NCBI GenBank assembly: GCA_009779675.1
Contig: WRDS01000008.1
Span: forward strand, 1 to 36,339
Reading direction: 5' to 3'
Source: Coriobacteriia bacterium
Lineage (GTDB): Bacteria; Actinomycetota; Coriobacteriia; Anaerosomatales; PHET01
Length of the DNA stretch: 36,339 nt
Every line of letters begins with the position of its first letter. Position 1 is the first letter of the stretch. The notes under the pieces were generated by a model. It did not search any database. It saw only the letters and a list, made by a program, of their open reading frames with translations, and was not told where the DNA came from. Below, piece by piece: positions 9,801-17,538 of this stretch. Position numbers and translations under genes: made by a program.

Positions 9801-11126
9801 GACAAGCTGGAAGAAGAAAACCCCAATATATTCGCGGACAAGGACAAGACCTTTGCAGATCTGTATGTCAAATCAGGCTTATACCTGACAGAAATCGTCA
9901 CACGTTTGCACACGGGATTGGCCGAGCAGATACCTGATGAGAAGCAGAGGATAAAGCACATCCTCGAAAATCAGATATTCGGATTCGCGCCGAGCGAGAT
10001 TATCTACAACATCGCCAAGAACTACGTCTATGGTGGGTTTGCTGATATTGACAGCTCGCACCTCGAGTGCCGCGACTTAACCGATACAGCTAAAAGCGGA
10101 GGAGATTCAAAAATGAAATTTGATGTTGTTGTTGGCAACCCACCTTATCAGGAAAGCGGCGAGGCAAGGGACGAGCCTGTTTATCACTATTTCTATGACC
10201 TTGCCGAAAAAGCAGCACAGAGATATTGCTTAATTTCACCCGCGCGATTCTTATTCAATGCAGGGCAAACGCCAAAGACATGGAATGCCAAAATGCTTAA
10301 TGATGAGCATTTGAAAGTCGTGTATTACGAGCAGAATAGCGCCAGCGTCTTTGCCAATACTGACATAAAGGGTGGGGTAACAATCATCTACCGAGATGAT
10401 GAACAGGATTATGGAAGCATCGGCGTTTTCACACACTACGATGAGCTGAACTCTATCGTTAGCAAAGTCGCCAGTGTAAGGGAAGTGGATTTTTCTTCTA
10501 TTGTTCAGCCACAAGGAATATATCGCTTTTCGGAGCGATTCTTCTTAGATTTTCCACAGGCCGAAGCCATGCAAGGCAAAGGTACAAAGAGCAAAATTGT
10601 CTCAAAGTCATTCTCGCAGATGGATTTTGTATTCCATACGTCGAAAATGGCTGATGATGACATAAGCATGCTTGGCTTAGACGGCGGCAAGCGAGAGTAT
10701 AAGTGGATTTCATCGAAGTATCTTGCCCTGCCGGAATCCTTTGAAAAGTACCGCGTGATAATCGCTGAAACCAACAATACAGGCGTTCTCGGCGAGACTT
10801 TGAGTAGCCCTCTCATTGGCGTTCCTCATATCGCACACACCGACACTTTCTTAACTGTAGGTGCTTTCGATACAAAAATGGAAGCTGAGGCGGTTCTGAA
10901 ATATATCAAGACCAAATTTACCCGCGTGTTGCTGGGGGTTCTGAAAATCACGCAGCATAACTCACGCTCCACTTGGGCAAAAGTCCCCCTGCAAGACTAT
11001 ACGCCGCAGAGCGACATCGACTGGACAAAGCCTGTCGCAGACATCGACAAGCAGCTCTACACTAAATACGGATTGAACAAAAAAGAAATCTCCTTCATCG
11101 AAGAAAAAGTCACGGCAATGGAGTGA
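6885..11126 (+). CDS. Fused restriction-modification protein: T5orf172/GIY-YIG-like N-terminus, SF2 helicase, coiled coil, Eco57I-like N6-adenine MTase
   Basis: Start set to ATG 6885 (ATGA overlap with upstream stop), MSMNNNTVIRTTK. Motifs: YAYILPTFEPKDGWVKIGYTERQDVDSRIKEQT; Walker A NAKPRFGKTLTT; DEAH VIDEAHEG; SGTPFQ; QAAFRVQNP; IFTPKKVVKLMIDKL; VVVGNPPYQESG. Confidence 0.85.
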   Translation: MSMNNNTVIRTTKIIYPQIYAYILPTFEPKDGWVKIGYTERQDVDSRIKEQTHTAAVNLEYSKLWSEPAKFTGSDVWFKDKQLHTYLRKFKGIEQEPNTEWFYYDGTPQQAHDDFDDFRSNCLGNSVQAGSQLEYQLRHEQELAVERTLAYAKAHPNGEFLWNAKPRFGKTLTTYDLARRLDAMKVLVVTNRPAIANSWHDDFETFIAWQTNYFFISTADSLKERPVLTREQYLDQSIGKPQDSGFIAFISLQDLKGSLYFGGGFNKLEWVKGLKWDLLVIDEAHEGVDTFKTDVAFNNIKCDFTLHLSGTPFQAVASGRFAEEQIFNWTYADEQDAKVAWSDAEQNNPYERLPRLNLFSYQMSQMITDEVNKGANIEGKDVDFAFDLNEFFETNDSGNFVHEAEVSKWLDTLSENEKYPFSTKELRDELKHTFWLLNRVASAKALAKLLKQHPVFENYEVILAAGDGRMEDDQTANEKSFDRVRTAIKKHDKTITLSVGQLTTGVTVPEWSAVLMLSNVKSPSLYMQAAFRVQNPWDYEVDGERRQKQNAYVFDFAPERTLIIYDEFANNLNSKTVSGGGTTIDREDNIKTLLNFFPVIAEDDEGKMVELDVRQVLTIPKALKAREVVRRGFMSNLLFQNISGIFASTEAREILEQLNPVDVGKVTPRQTDDTIDTQGVQVDGYGEVVVPPPMVLKETEARFGEKVYADIAGAVQQAAEQSVPNLTSTVATAFTQNVLDAVKELARDNAITMAQAEQVIKQNANVIAREVEIVQKQAEIKQAEAKIEFERQVAAAKSDKTAVAEAKAKFEATTQQIQDDFKKGVTLKVEEKTKKLTQKSTESILKEAEEKKKATVEDDVRARLRGFARTIPSFLMAYGTVETTLKNFDENIKDEVFKEVTGITLDQFRTLRDTYEFFDGVVFDESIQEFLHKKEQLADYFDDSQTENIFDYIPPQKTNQIFTPKKVVKLMIDKLEEENPNIFADKDKTFADLYVKSGLYLTEIVTRLHTGLAEQIPDEKQRIKHILENQIFGFAPSEIIYNIAKNYVYGGFADIDSSHLECRDLTDTAKSGGDSKMKFDVVVGNPPYQESGEARDEPVYHYFYDLAEKAAQRYCLISPARFLFNAGQTPKTWNAKMLNDEHLKVVYYEQNSASVFANTDIKGGVTIIYRDDEQDYGSIGVFTHYDELNSIVSKVASVREVDFSSIVQPQGIYRFSERFFLDFPQAEAMQGKGTKSKIVSKSFSQMDFVFHTSKMADDDISMLGLDGGKREYKWISSKYLALPESFEKYRVIIAETNNTGVLGETLSSPLIGVPHIAHTDTFLTVGAFDTKMEAEAVLKYIKTKFTRVLLGVLKITQHNSRSTWAKVPLQDYTPQSDIDWTKPVADIDKQLYTKYGLNKKEISFIEEKVTAME

Positions 11127-11127
11127 G

Positions 11128-11143
11128 TGGGGTAACGTCCCCA
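11128..11143 (+). terminator. Small hairpin right after the fused R-M stop codon (possible terminator, poor U-tract)
   Basis: TGGGG-TAACGT-CCCCA followed by TTAATCTT. Confidence 0.3.
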
Positions 11144-11160
11144 TTAATCTTCAATGTCTT

Positions 11161-11345
11161 TGAGGAAGTCGCCTTCGTGGCACGCTCGGGAACGGCTAAA
11201 AGGAGCGTGCGGCCTAAAGGGACCAGACCGTGCAGTCTGGGAGCGAAGCCCAGGGACACACGAACCGTACGATTCAAGTGCATCTCAATCGTACGATTGG
11301 GGCTCATGATCGAGCCGTCGGCGAAAAGGAACCGCGTCTACCAGG
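11161..11345 (+). ncRNA. Structured ncRNA candidate, HEARO / IscB omega-RNA-like (solo, no IscB ORF)
   Basis: Dense hairpins: GAAG/CTTC near 11165-11175; GCACGCTC 11180-11187 / GAGCGTGC 11203-11210; CCAGAC 11223-11228 / GTCTGG 11235-11240 (alternative CTGGG 11237-11241 / CCCAG 11249-11253 around AGCGAAG); CGTACGATT 11266-11274 / AATCGTACG 11287-11295; GGCTC 11301-11305 / GAGCC 11312-11316. CCTAAAGGG and GCGAAGCCC blocks resemble omega-RNA from memory; family not verified. Ends are approximate. Confidence 0.5.
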
Positions 11346-11356
11346 TCAGCTACAGC

Positions 11357-13969
11357 TCACGCAAGTCCGCGGAAGAAGTGCCCTGTGGTGGTCTCGCCTG
11401 CCTGGGGCGGGGCTGCTCGGCCAGCGAGCGCCAGTTTGACCGCCGAGCACACACGTGAGACCTCGGCAGCTGCTGTCGGGGCATCCAGCATCTCCAGGTC
11501 CAGGCGCACCGCATCGACGCCCGCCTCTATGAGCGCAGGCAGTGCACGCGTCGCATCAAGCGTCACCGAGTTGTACACACGGGTGCGCCCGAGCGGATCA
11601 GGCATGATCGGAAAGACGTACTCCTTGCGGTCTTTGATCGCATACGCGGGCGTGCCGCGGGCGGGCGTGCCGCGTCCTGGTATGGTGTGTTTTTGCGCGT
11701 CGCGCCCCTCGTCGTGGGCGTGTGCGCCGCGCCCTTCTCCGACGGCCGCTATATCGTGCTCGGTCACCATCACCTCTTGCCTGCCCGCCACGGCGACCCC
11801 GACCGGCAGGCCTGCAGACTCGGCGATCTCGCACACCTGGGCAAGCGACAGCTCCGGCGAGAGCCAGACGAACGCCGCCCCCATGTCACCGGCCTGCGCC
11901 ACCGAGCACGCGTTCGTCACATTAAGCGACCAGTGCGCCTGCACGCTGCAGCCTTCCTCGGCAAGTCGCGTGAGCGCGCCGAGCGACCCGGCAACCGCCT
12001 TCCCACTCCGCCGTGAGGGGGCGAGCAGCATCTCGGCCTCGGCATCGTGGCAGACGCGGGACACGACAGGGACGATGCCTTCCGGGACTTCCGGGGCCCC
12101 CAACGCCCCCACCGTCCCAGGCGCTCCGAACTGCTTGGCCGCTCCAGGAGTCCTGGCCACCGGGCGTGCCTCCCCGAGCGCCCATGACTCGACATGCACC
12201 TCGTCCGCACCGGCGGCAAGACATGCGCGGGCGCACTTGAGATCCCTGGCCACGGCGACCACGCGGGGTGCCTCCCTGCGCGGCCGCTGCGGTGTTTCCG
12301 GTCGCTGCAGTGTTTCCGGTCGCTGCGGCACCTCCGCCCGCGGCGCTTGTTGCCCGCGCTCCTCCCACGGGCGCAAAACCTCCTGCTCGAGCGCAAGGAC
12401 CGCCGCCTGCCGGACCCGATGCAGCTGCGAGAACCCCACCCCTGCCCCAGGCGAGAGCGCGCAGTCGAACTCGGCCATCTCATATGCCGTGCTGCCGAGG
12501 CGCCCCACATGCTCGGCGACCTCCTCGGCGGTCACCGCCTTGGTCCTGGCAGGCTCGACCACCTCGCCAAAGGCGGCCCCCCTCCTGCCGGAAGCATCGG
12601 TGACCGCAACCTCGAGCGGCTTGCCGATCACCACCGAGGCGAAGACCGACACCGGCATCCGTCGGCCTCCCGGCTGCGCGTAGAGCCGCTCGGCGGCGGC
12701 GGCTAAGGCCGCATTCCGCACGCGGAAGACGCGGTCGCCGACTGATGCGGGCCTCTCGGCGAGTATGGAGACCTGCGCGCCGCCGGGCGCGGACGAGACG
12801 GTCTTTTGCCCGAACCGCATCGGCCCGATCTTTTGCGCGTGCCTGCCGCGGGAGGTCCATACCTCGATGGTGTCGCCGGCATCCACCGCTTTCTCAAGCT
12901 TGAGCGTGGCCCTTTCGGGTGACGTTGCGATGATGCGGCCCACCCGCACGCCGCGGTTGTTCGGTCGGCTGTAGCCGATGAGCCCGCTCCCACGCTCGCC
13001 GGTAAGGTGGCCTGTGGTGAACCCGCGCGAGAATGCCTCGGCAAGCACCGACCGCTCGCCCTCGCGCACCTCCCAGCTGCCGGAGGAAAGCCAGGTGGGC
13101 AGGTCGCGGGCCGCCCGGTCGAGCGCGCCGCGATAGATGCCGGTGACGAGCCCGACATACTCGGGGCTCTTCATCCTGCCCTCGATCTTGAGCGAGTCCA
13201 CGCCGGTTGCCACGAGCTCTGGGAGCACGTCGATGCCCGCGAGGTCTTTGGGCGAGAGCAGGTATTCGCCCGGTGCCTCGATGCCGCCGCCTCTGGCGTC
13301 CACCAGGCGATAGGGCAGCCTGCAGGGCTGGGCGCACATCCCGCGGTTCGCCGAGCGGCCGCCGGCCATCGACGAGAGCAGGCACTGCCCCGAATAGCAG
13401 ACGCAGATCGCGCCATGGACAAACGCCTCTGTCTCCACCCCGGCCTCATGGGCTACCGAGGTGAGCGAGCGTATCTCGGCTAGGGAGAGCTCGCGCGAGA
13501 AGGTTATCCGCGACGCGCCGAGCGAGGCCAGCGCCCGAACGGTGTCGGAGGAGTGAGCGTTCACCTGCGTGGAGATGTGCATGCGGATGCCGGGCAGCTC
13601 GCGGGCAAGGAGCCGCATGAGCCCCAGGTCTTGCACGATGACCGCGTCGATGCCTGCGCTCCAGGCCTTCTCGATAAGGCCGAGCACCACGGGCTCCTCC
13701 GACGGCAGGATGACGATGTTTGTCGTCAGGTAGACCTTGGTGCCGCGCAGGTGGGCGAAGCGGCAGGCCTCGGCGAGCGTCTCGACGGTGAAGTTCTTCG
13801 CCCCCCGCCGGGCGTTGAAGCCCTCCACGCCCAGGTACACCGCATCGGCACCTGCGGCCACCGCCGCCCGGAGGGACTCGGGAGCCCCTGCGGGCGCAAG
13901 CAGCTCGGGCCTGGTGTCGCGGCTCTGTGCTCGGTCTGTTGTCACGCGGCCTCTGACCCTCCTTAGCAA
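11357..13969 (-). CDS. Peptidase U32 family protein (collagenase-like)
   Basis: RPELLAPAGAPESLRAAVAAGADAVYLG...FNARRGAKNF; EAFVHGAICVCYSGQCLLSSMAGGRSANRGMCAQPCRLPY; SLKIEGRMKSPEYV. True start may be internal (GTG/TTG). Confidence 0.93.
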   Translation of the reverse strand: MLRRVRGRVTTDRAQSRDTRPELLAPAGAPESLRAAVAAGADAVYLGVEGFNARRGAKNFTVETLAEACRFAHLRGTKVYLTTNIVILPSEEPVVLGLIEKAWSAGIDAVIVQDLGLMRLLARELPGIRMHISTQVNAHSSDTVRALASLGASRITFSRELSLAEIRSLTSVAHEAGVETEAFVHGAICVCYSGQCLLSSMAGGRSANRGMCAQPCRLPYRLVDARGGGIEAPGEYLLSPKDLAGIDVLPELVATGVDSLKIEGRMKSPEYVGLVTGIYRGALDRAARDLPTWLSSGSWEVREGERSVLAEAFSRGFTTGHLTGERGSGLIGYSRPNNRGVRVGRIIATSPERATLKLEKAVDAGDTIEVWTSRGRHAQKIGPMRFGQKTVSSAPGGAQVSILAERPASVGDRVFRVRNAALAAAAERLYAQPGGRRMPVSVFASVVIGKPLEVAVTDASGRRGAAFGEVVEPARTKAVTAEEVAEHVGRLGSTAYEMAEFDCALSPGAGVGFSQLHRVRQAAVLALEQEVLRPWEERGQQAPRAEVPQRPETLQRPETPQRPRREAPRVVAVARDLKCARACLAAGADEVHVESWALGEARPVARTPGAAKQFGAPGTVGALGAPEVPEGIVPVVSRVCHDAEAEMLLAPSRRSGKAVAGSLGALTRLAEEGCSVQAHWSLNVTNACSVAQAGDMGAAFVWLSPELSLAQVCEIAESAGLPVGVAVAGRQEVMVTEHDIAAVGEGRGAHAHDEGRDAQKHTIPGRGTPARGTPAYAIKDRKEYVFPIMPDPLGRTRVYNSVTLDATRALPALIEAGVDAVRLDLEMLDAPTAAAEVSRVCSAVKLALAGRAAPPQAGETTTGHFFRGLA

Positions 13970-13983
13970 GATTCGGACTGACG

Positions 13984-14068
13984 GTTACGGTAAGGTGGCA
14001 GTTACAGCAAGGTGACAGTCACGGCAAGGTGACAGTCACGGTAAAGCGACAGTTACAGCAAGGTGACA
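13984..14068. repeat. Five tandem 17-bp repeats (GTTACAGCAAGGTGACA consensus)
   Basis: Units: 13984-14000, 14001-14017, 14018-14034, 14035-14051, 14052-14068; junctions form GTGACAGTCAC palindromes. Confidence 0.9.
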
Positions 14069-14088
14069 GTTTTCCTTTGGCCGATGCC

Positions 14089-14117
14089 TTGAACCGGCGC
14101 TTTAGAGACAATATTGT
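14089..14117 (+). promoter_or_regulatory. Candidate promoter for the second class A PBP
   Basis: TTGAAC (14089-14094), 17-bp spacer, TATTGT (14112-14117). Confidence 0.45.
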
Positions 14118-14264
14118 ATTGTGGGATATTACGGCAAGACGTTACGACATCAAGGCATCGTGGCAGAACGGCAAGAGGCATCCCAGCAAAGGGCGTCGTG
14201 GCGGGGTAATATGTGTGGGAACACGACATCCGCCGCCAAGTAACCGCCCGTGGTTCGGAGAGAC

Positions 14265-16373
14265 ATGTCATCTCATCGTAAACGCACCAAACAACGGCGC
14301 AAGCGCAGCCAGAGGAAGATCATCGCCCTAGAGATCACCGGCGCTTTGGTCTTAAGCGTGCTGCTCGTCATCCTCATGAGCGCCTCAGCGGTAGCAGCAA
14401 CGGTCCAGCACTGGCTCAAAGACCTCCCCGACGCAGGTGCCCCGGGGGCGTTCGACGTTGCCGAGGCGACCGAGATCTACTCGGCTGACAACAAGCTCCT
14501 TGCGCGGCTGTACCTGGAGAACCGCACGGTGGTGCCCCTCTCGAAGATCTCGACCGACCTTGCAGACGCGATCGTCGCGATCGAGGACGAGCGCTTCTAC
14601 CAGCATAACGGGATCGATATCCATGGGCTTGGCCGGGCCGTCGTCGTCAACCTGCGCGATGGCTTCGGCGAGGAGGGCGCCTCGACGATCACCCAGCAAT
14701 ACGTCCGCAACACCATCCTGCTCGACGAGGCGACCGAGATCTCGCTCGGCAGGAAAGTGCGCGAGGCGTACCTGGCCATGGAACTCGAGAAGCGCTGCGA
14801 AAAAGAGGAGATCCTCGAGCTGTATCTGAACGCCATATATTTCGGCGCGGGCGCCCATGGAGCGGAGGCGGCATCTAAGACGTACTTCTCCAAGCATGCG
14901 GACGAGCTCACGCTGGCGGAGGCCGCGCTGCTCGCGGGACTTCCGCAGCAGCCCCTGCGCCTGGACCCGTTCCAGTACCCGGACCGCGCCGTTGCGCGGC
15001 GCAACCTTGTGCTCGGCTCGATGCTCAAGAACGGTTACATCACCCAGGCCGAGCACGATGAGGCGCGTGACACCCCGCTGGAGCTTGAGAAGACCGCGGA
15101 TCCCGAGGACGGCATCTATCGTGCGCACTTCTATGTCGCGCATGTGAAGAAGCTGCTTCAGTCAGAGTTTGGCAAAGACATCGTGTTTGGCGGCGGGCTG
15201 CGCGTGTACACGACCCTCGACACCCGGTTGCAGGGGCTGGCCGAGGACGCGGTAAAGAGTCGGCTGCCCAGTGGTCCTGAGGCCGCGCTCGTCTCGCTCG
15301 ATCCCAGCAACGGCTATGTGAAAGCACTCGTTGGAGGCCGGGACTATAGTACGAACAAGTTCAACTTGGCCACGCAAGGACGCAGACAGCCGGGGTCGTC
15401 TTTCAAGACGTTTGCGCTTGTGACCGCCCTTGAGGAGGGCATGCCCCCCTCGTACATGATCGACGGCTCCTCCCCCGCCCTCATCCCCACCAGACCGAGG
15501 CCCTGGCGCGTATCGAACAGCGAGGGAAGCAGCCGCGGGGCGATGTCGCTGGATGCGGCCACCCGGGCATCGGTGAACACCGTTTACGCTCGGCTTTCCT
15601 GGGGGCTCGGTGCCGAGAAGATCGCGGCAACCGCAAACAAGATGGGCATCGAGAGCAAGCTGGAGCCCTATCCCTCGATAGCCCTCGGAGCCCAGAATGT
15701 CACCCCGCTTGAAATGGCCTCGGCTTACGGCACGCTCGCAACGAACGGCCTGCACGTCGATCCGGTATTCGTGACAAAGATCGTCGACTCAAGAGGGAAA
15801 ACGGTTTACACCAACCAGACCAAAGGGACTCAGGCCCTTGACCCTTCCGTCGCTTACGCGGCCACAAAGGTCTTGAAGGGCGTCATCACCGGTGGCACTG
15901 CGCGCCGAGCAGCGATAGGACGGCCAGCGGCCGGCAAGACCGGCACCAGCCAGAGCAACCGAGATGTCTGGTTTGTGGGCTACACGCCCCAGCTCGTCAC
16001 ATCAGTCTGGGTCGGCTACCCCACCGAGAGAACGATCATCGTGCGCGGCGCACGCGCTTTTGGCGGGACCGTGTGCGCTCCGATATGGGCCGCATTCATG
16101 CGCCCTGCCATGGCGGATATGCCGGTGAAAGACTTCCCCTCGCAACCCGCCCCCAAATACTCGTCCAAGCGCTTCAAAAACATCCCTTCAGGCAGTGTCG
16201 CACCTGACGACAAGGAACCGCCCATCAAAGACCCTCAACAACCAGCGCCCACTCCGCCAACGCAACAGCCGCCCACCCCACCGAAGCCGCCGACACCTAC
16301 CCCGCCAAAGCCGCCGAAGCCCGATCCCCCAGAGGAAGGCGGCGGGGGTGATCCGGCTACCCCGGACCCGTAG
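14265..16373 (+). CDS. Class A penicillin-binding protein with Pro-rich C-terminal tail
   Basis: MSSHRKRTKQRRKR start (ATG 14265); GT51 motifs EDERFYQHNGID and GASTITQQYVRN; SSFK, SVN, KTGTS; tail PAPTPPTQQPPTPPKPPTPTPPKPPKPDPPEEGGGG. Confidence 0.93.
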   Translation: MSSHRKRTKQRRKRSQRKIIALEITGALVLSVLLVILMSASAVAATVQHWLKDLPDAGAPGAFDVAEATEIYSADNKLLARLYLENRTVVPLSKISTDLADAIVAIEDERFYQHNGIDIHGLGRAVVVNLRDGFGEEGASTITQQYVRNTILLDEATEISLGRKVREAYLAMELEKRCEKEEILELYLNAIYFGAGAHGAEAASKTYFSKHADELTLAEAALLAGLPQQPLRLDPFQYPDRAVARRNLVLGSMLKNGYITQAEHDEARDTPLELEKTADPEDGIYRAHFYVAHVKKLLQSEFGKDIVFGGGLRVYTTLDTRLQGLAEDAVKSRLPSGPEAALVSLDPSNGYVKALVGGRDYSTNKFNLATQGRRQPGSSFKTFALVTALEEGMPPSYMIDGSSPALIPTRPRPWRVSNSEGSSRGAMSLDAATRASVNTVYARLSWGLGAEKIAATANKMGIESKLEPYPSIALGAQNVTPLEMASAYGTLATNGLHVDPVFVTKIVDSRGKTVYTNQTKGTQALDPSVAYAATKVLKGVITGGTARRAAIGRPAAGKTGTSQSNRDVWFVGYTPQLVTSVWVGYPTERTIIVRGARAFGGTVCAPIWAAFMRPAMADMPVKDFPSQPAPKYSSKRFKNIPSGSVAPDDKEPPIKDPQQPAPTPPTQQPPTPPKPPTPTPPKPPKPDPPEEGGGGDPATPDP

Positions 16374-16480
16374 GGGCGAGGGGCGCAGGTACGCGGGGCG
16401 CAGGTGCAGGCGATGTGCAGGTTCACATGCGGGGTCGGATCCCTGTAGCCTGGCTCCAATCCGGGCTGGCAAATGCTTCT

Positions 16481-17278
16481 TTAAAAATCCGCCTTATCGT
16501 ATGTGTACCACTCTGCGTCAGGTTTTTTGTCCCACTCGCTGAAATACTCTGCAACCGCTATTACATCGACCTCTTTTCCATCTATGCGGTAATTGATGCG
16601 GCCTGTGTAGCCATCCCAATCAAAACCACATAGCTCATTGAAAGCAACTTTCCCTTTTGAGAACCGCATCTTCGATATCTGATCATAGCCCGTATCAGCA
16701 TCCCGGAACGACCCATCCGCCTTTATGTCTTTGAAGCCCCTCCACCCAATGTCAAAGCCGTACACGACACCGTCCTCGTAATGGAATAACAGCCTATTGC
16801 CGTGGAAGGGGCTCTCCAGTATCAACTCCGGATCACCCATTCCGTCCATGTCGATCACGCAGAATCGGTCATAGGGCCTGTTTGTCTCCTCGCTGTCACC
16901 AAAACAATATTCCACATCTCCTTCTTCGTTAACGGACGAGAACTCGTCAGAACAGAAGTCCTTGAGATGCGTACGCCGACCGACCACATCGCCACCCCAG
17001 TCGACGTAGAAAAACTCCCTCTTGTTCCAGATAACGTCTCGTATCACGGGATTAATGCTTTGAATGATGCCCGGCGGCGGCGGCGAGAGCTGTGATTCAG
17101 AAAGCACGTAATGATAAGGTAGGTGATACACAGAGAAAGACGTATAAGTCGGTACTTCAGATGCTGCCCCGTGCTCAGATGCGTCTTTTGGGTCAGAAGC
17201 ACCGTCAGGTCTCGGACTGCACGCCGAAAGACACAGCGTCAACAGCACGAGCAGACAGGCTATGTGATGTCTTTTCAT
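16481..17278 (-). CDS. Hypothetical lipoprotein
   Basis: MKRHHIACLLVLLTLCLSACSPRPDG: signal peptide plus lipobox LSAC; rest unrecognised. Confidence 0.75.
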   Translation of the reverse strand: MKRHHIACLLVLLTLCLSACSPRPDGASDPKDASEHGAASEVPTYTSFSVYHLPYHYVLSESQLSPPPPGIIQSINPVIRDVIWNKREFFYVDWGGDVVGRRTHLKDFCSDEFSSVNEEGDVEYCFGDSEETNRPYDRFCVIDMDGMGDPELILESPFHGNRLLFHYEDGVVYGFDIGWRGFKDIKADGSFRDADTGYDQISKMRFSKGKVAFNELCGFDWDGYTGRINYRIDGKEVDVIAVAEYFSEWDKKPDAEWYTYDKADF

Positions 17279-17538
17279 GCCCTCATCAGATGCTTTCTCG
17301 TCCTCATCGCGCCCGCATCAATTGCCCGCGCTAATGTGCTGCGGAGATCCTTGGGCAAGCAGTCTGCTCTGCTGCCATAACCCGGCTATGCACGCCGAGG
17401 TCACGCCAGACCCTGCTTGTGTCCTTCAGCGTAACACGCGAACTCATCTCAGAGATCCGTTCCCATCATGTGGATCCCATGTAGATCCGTTTCACCGCAT
17501 GTTTCATCATATGCTGCTTTTGCGTCACTCGGCATCCC

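Noticed and set aside
11128-11356. Group II intron fragment as an explanation for the hairpin region
   Set aside because: No domain V-like hairpin (AGC...AY ending) nor reverse transcriptase ORF seen; HEARO/omega-RNA layout fits better, though still unverified.
11123-11458. 111-aa plus-strand ORF (MSGVTSPLIFNVFEE...TRPCSLGAKPRDTRTVRFKCISIVRLG)
   Set aside because: Lies over the hairpin-rich ncRNA candidate and the U32 3' end; hairpin sequence explains it better; no recognisable domain; not an IscB N-terminus.
11385-12683. 432-aa plus-strand ORF
   Set aside because: Antisense shadow of the U32 peptidase coding sequence; Ser/Ala/Pro-rich composition typical of high-GC antisense frames.
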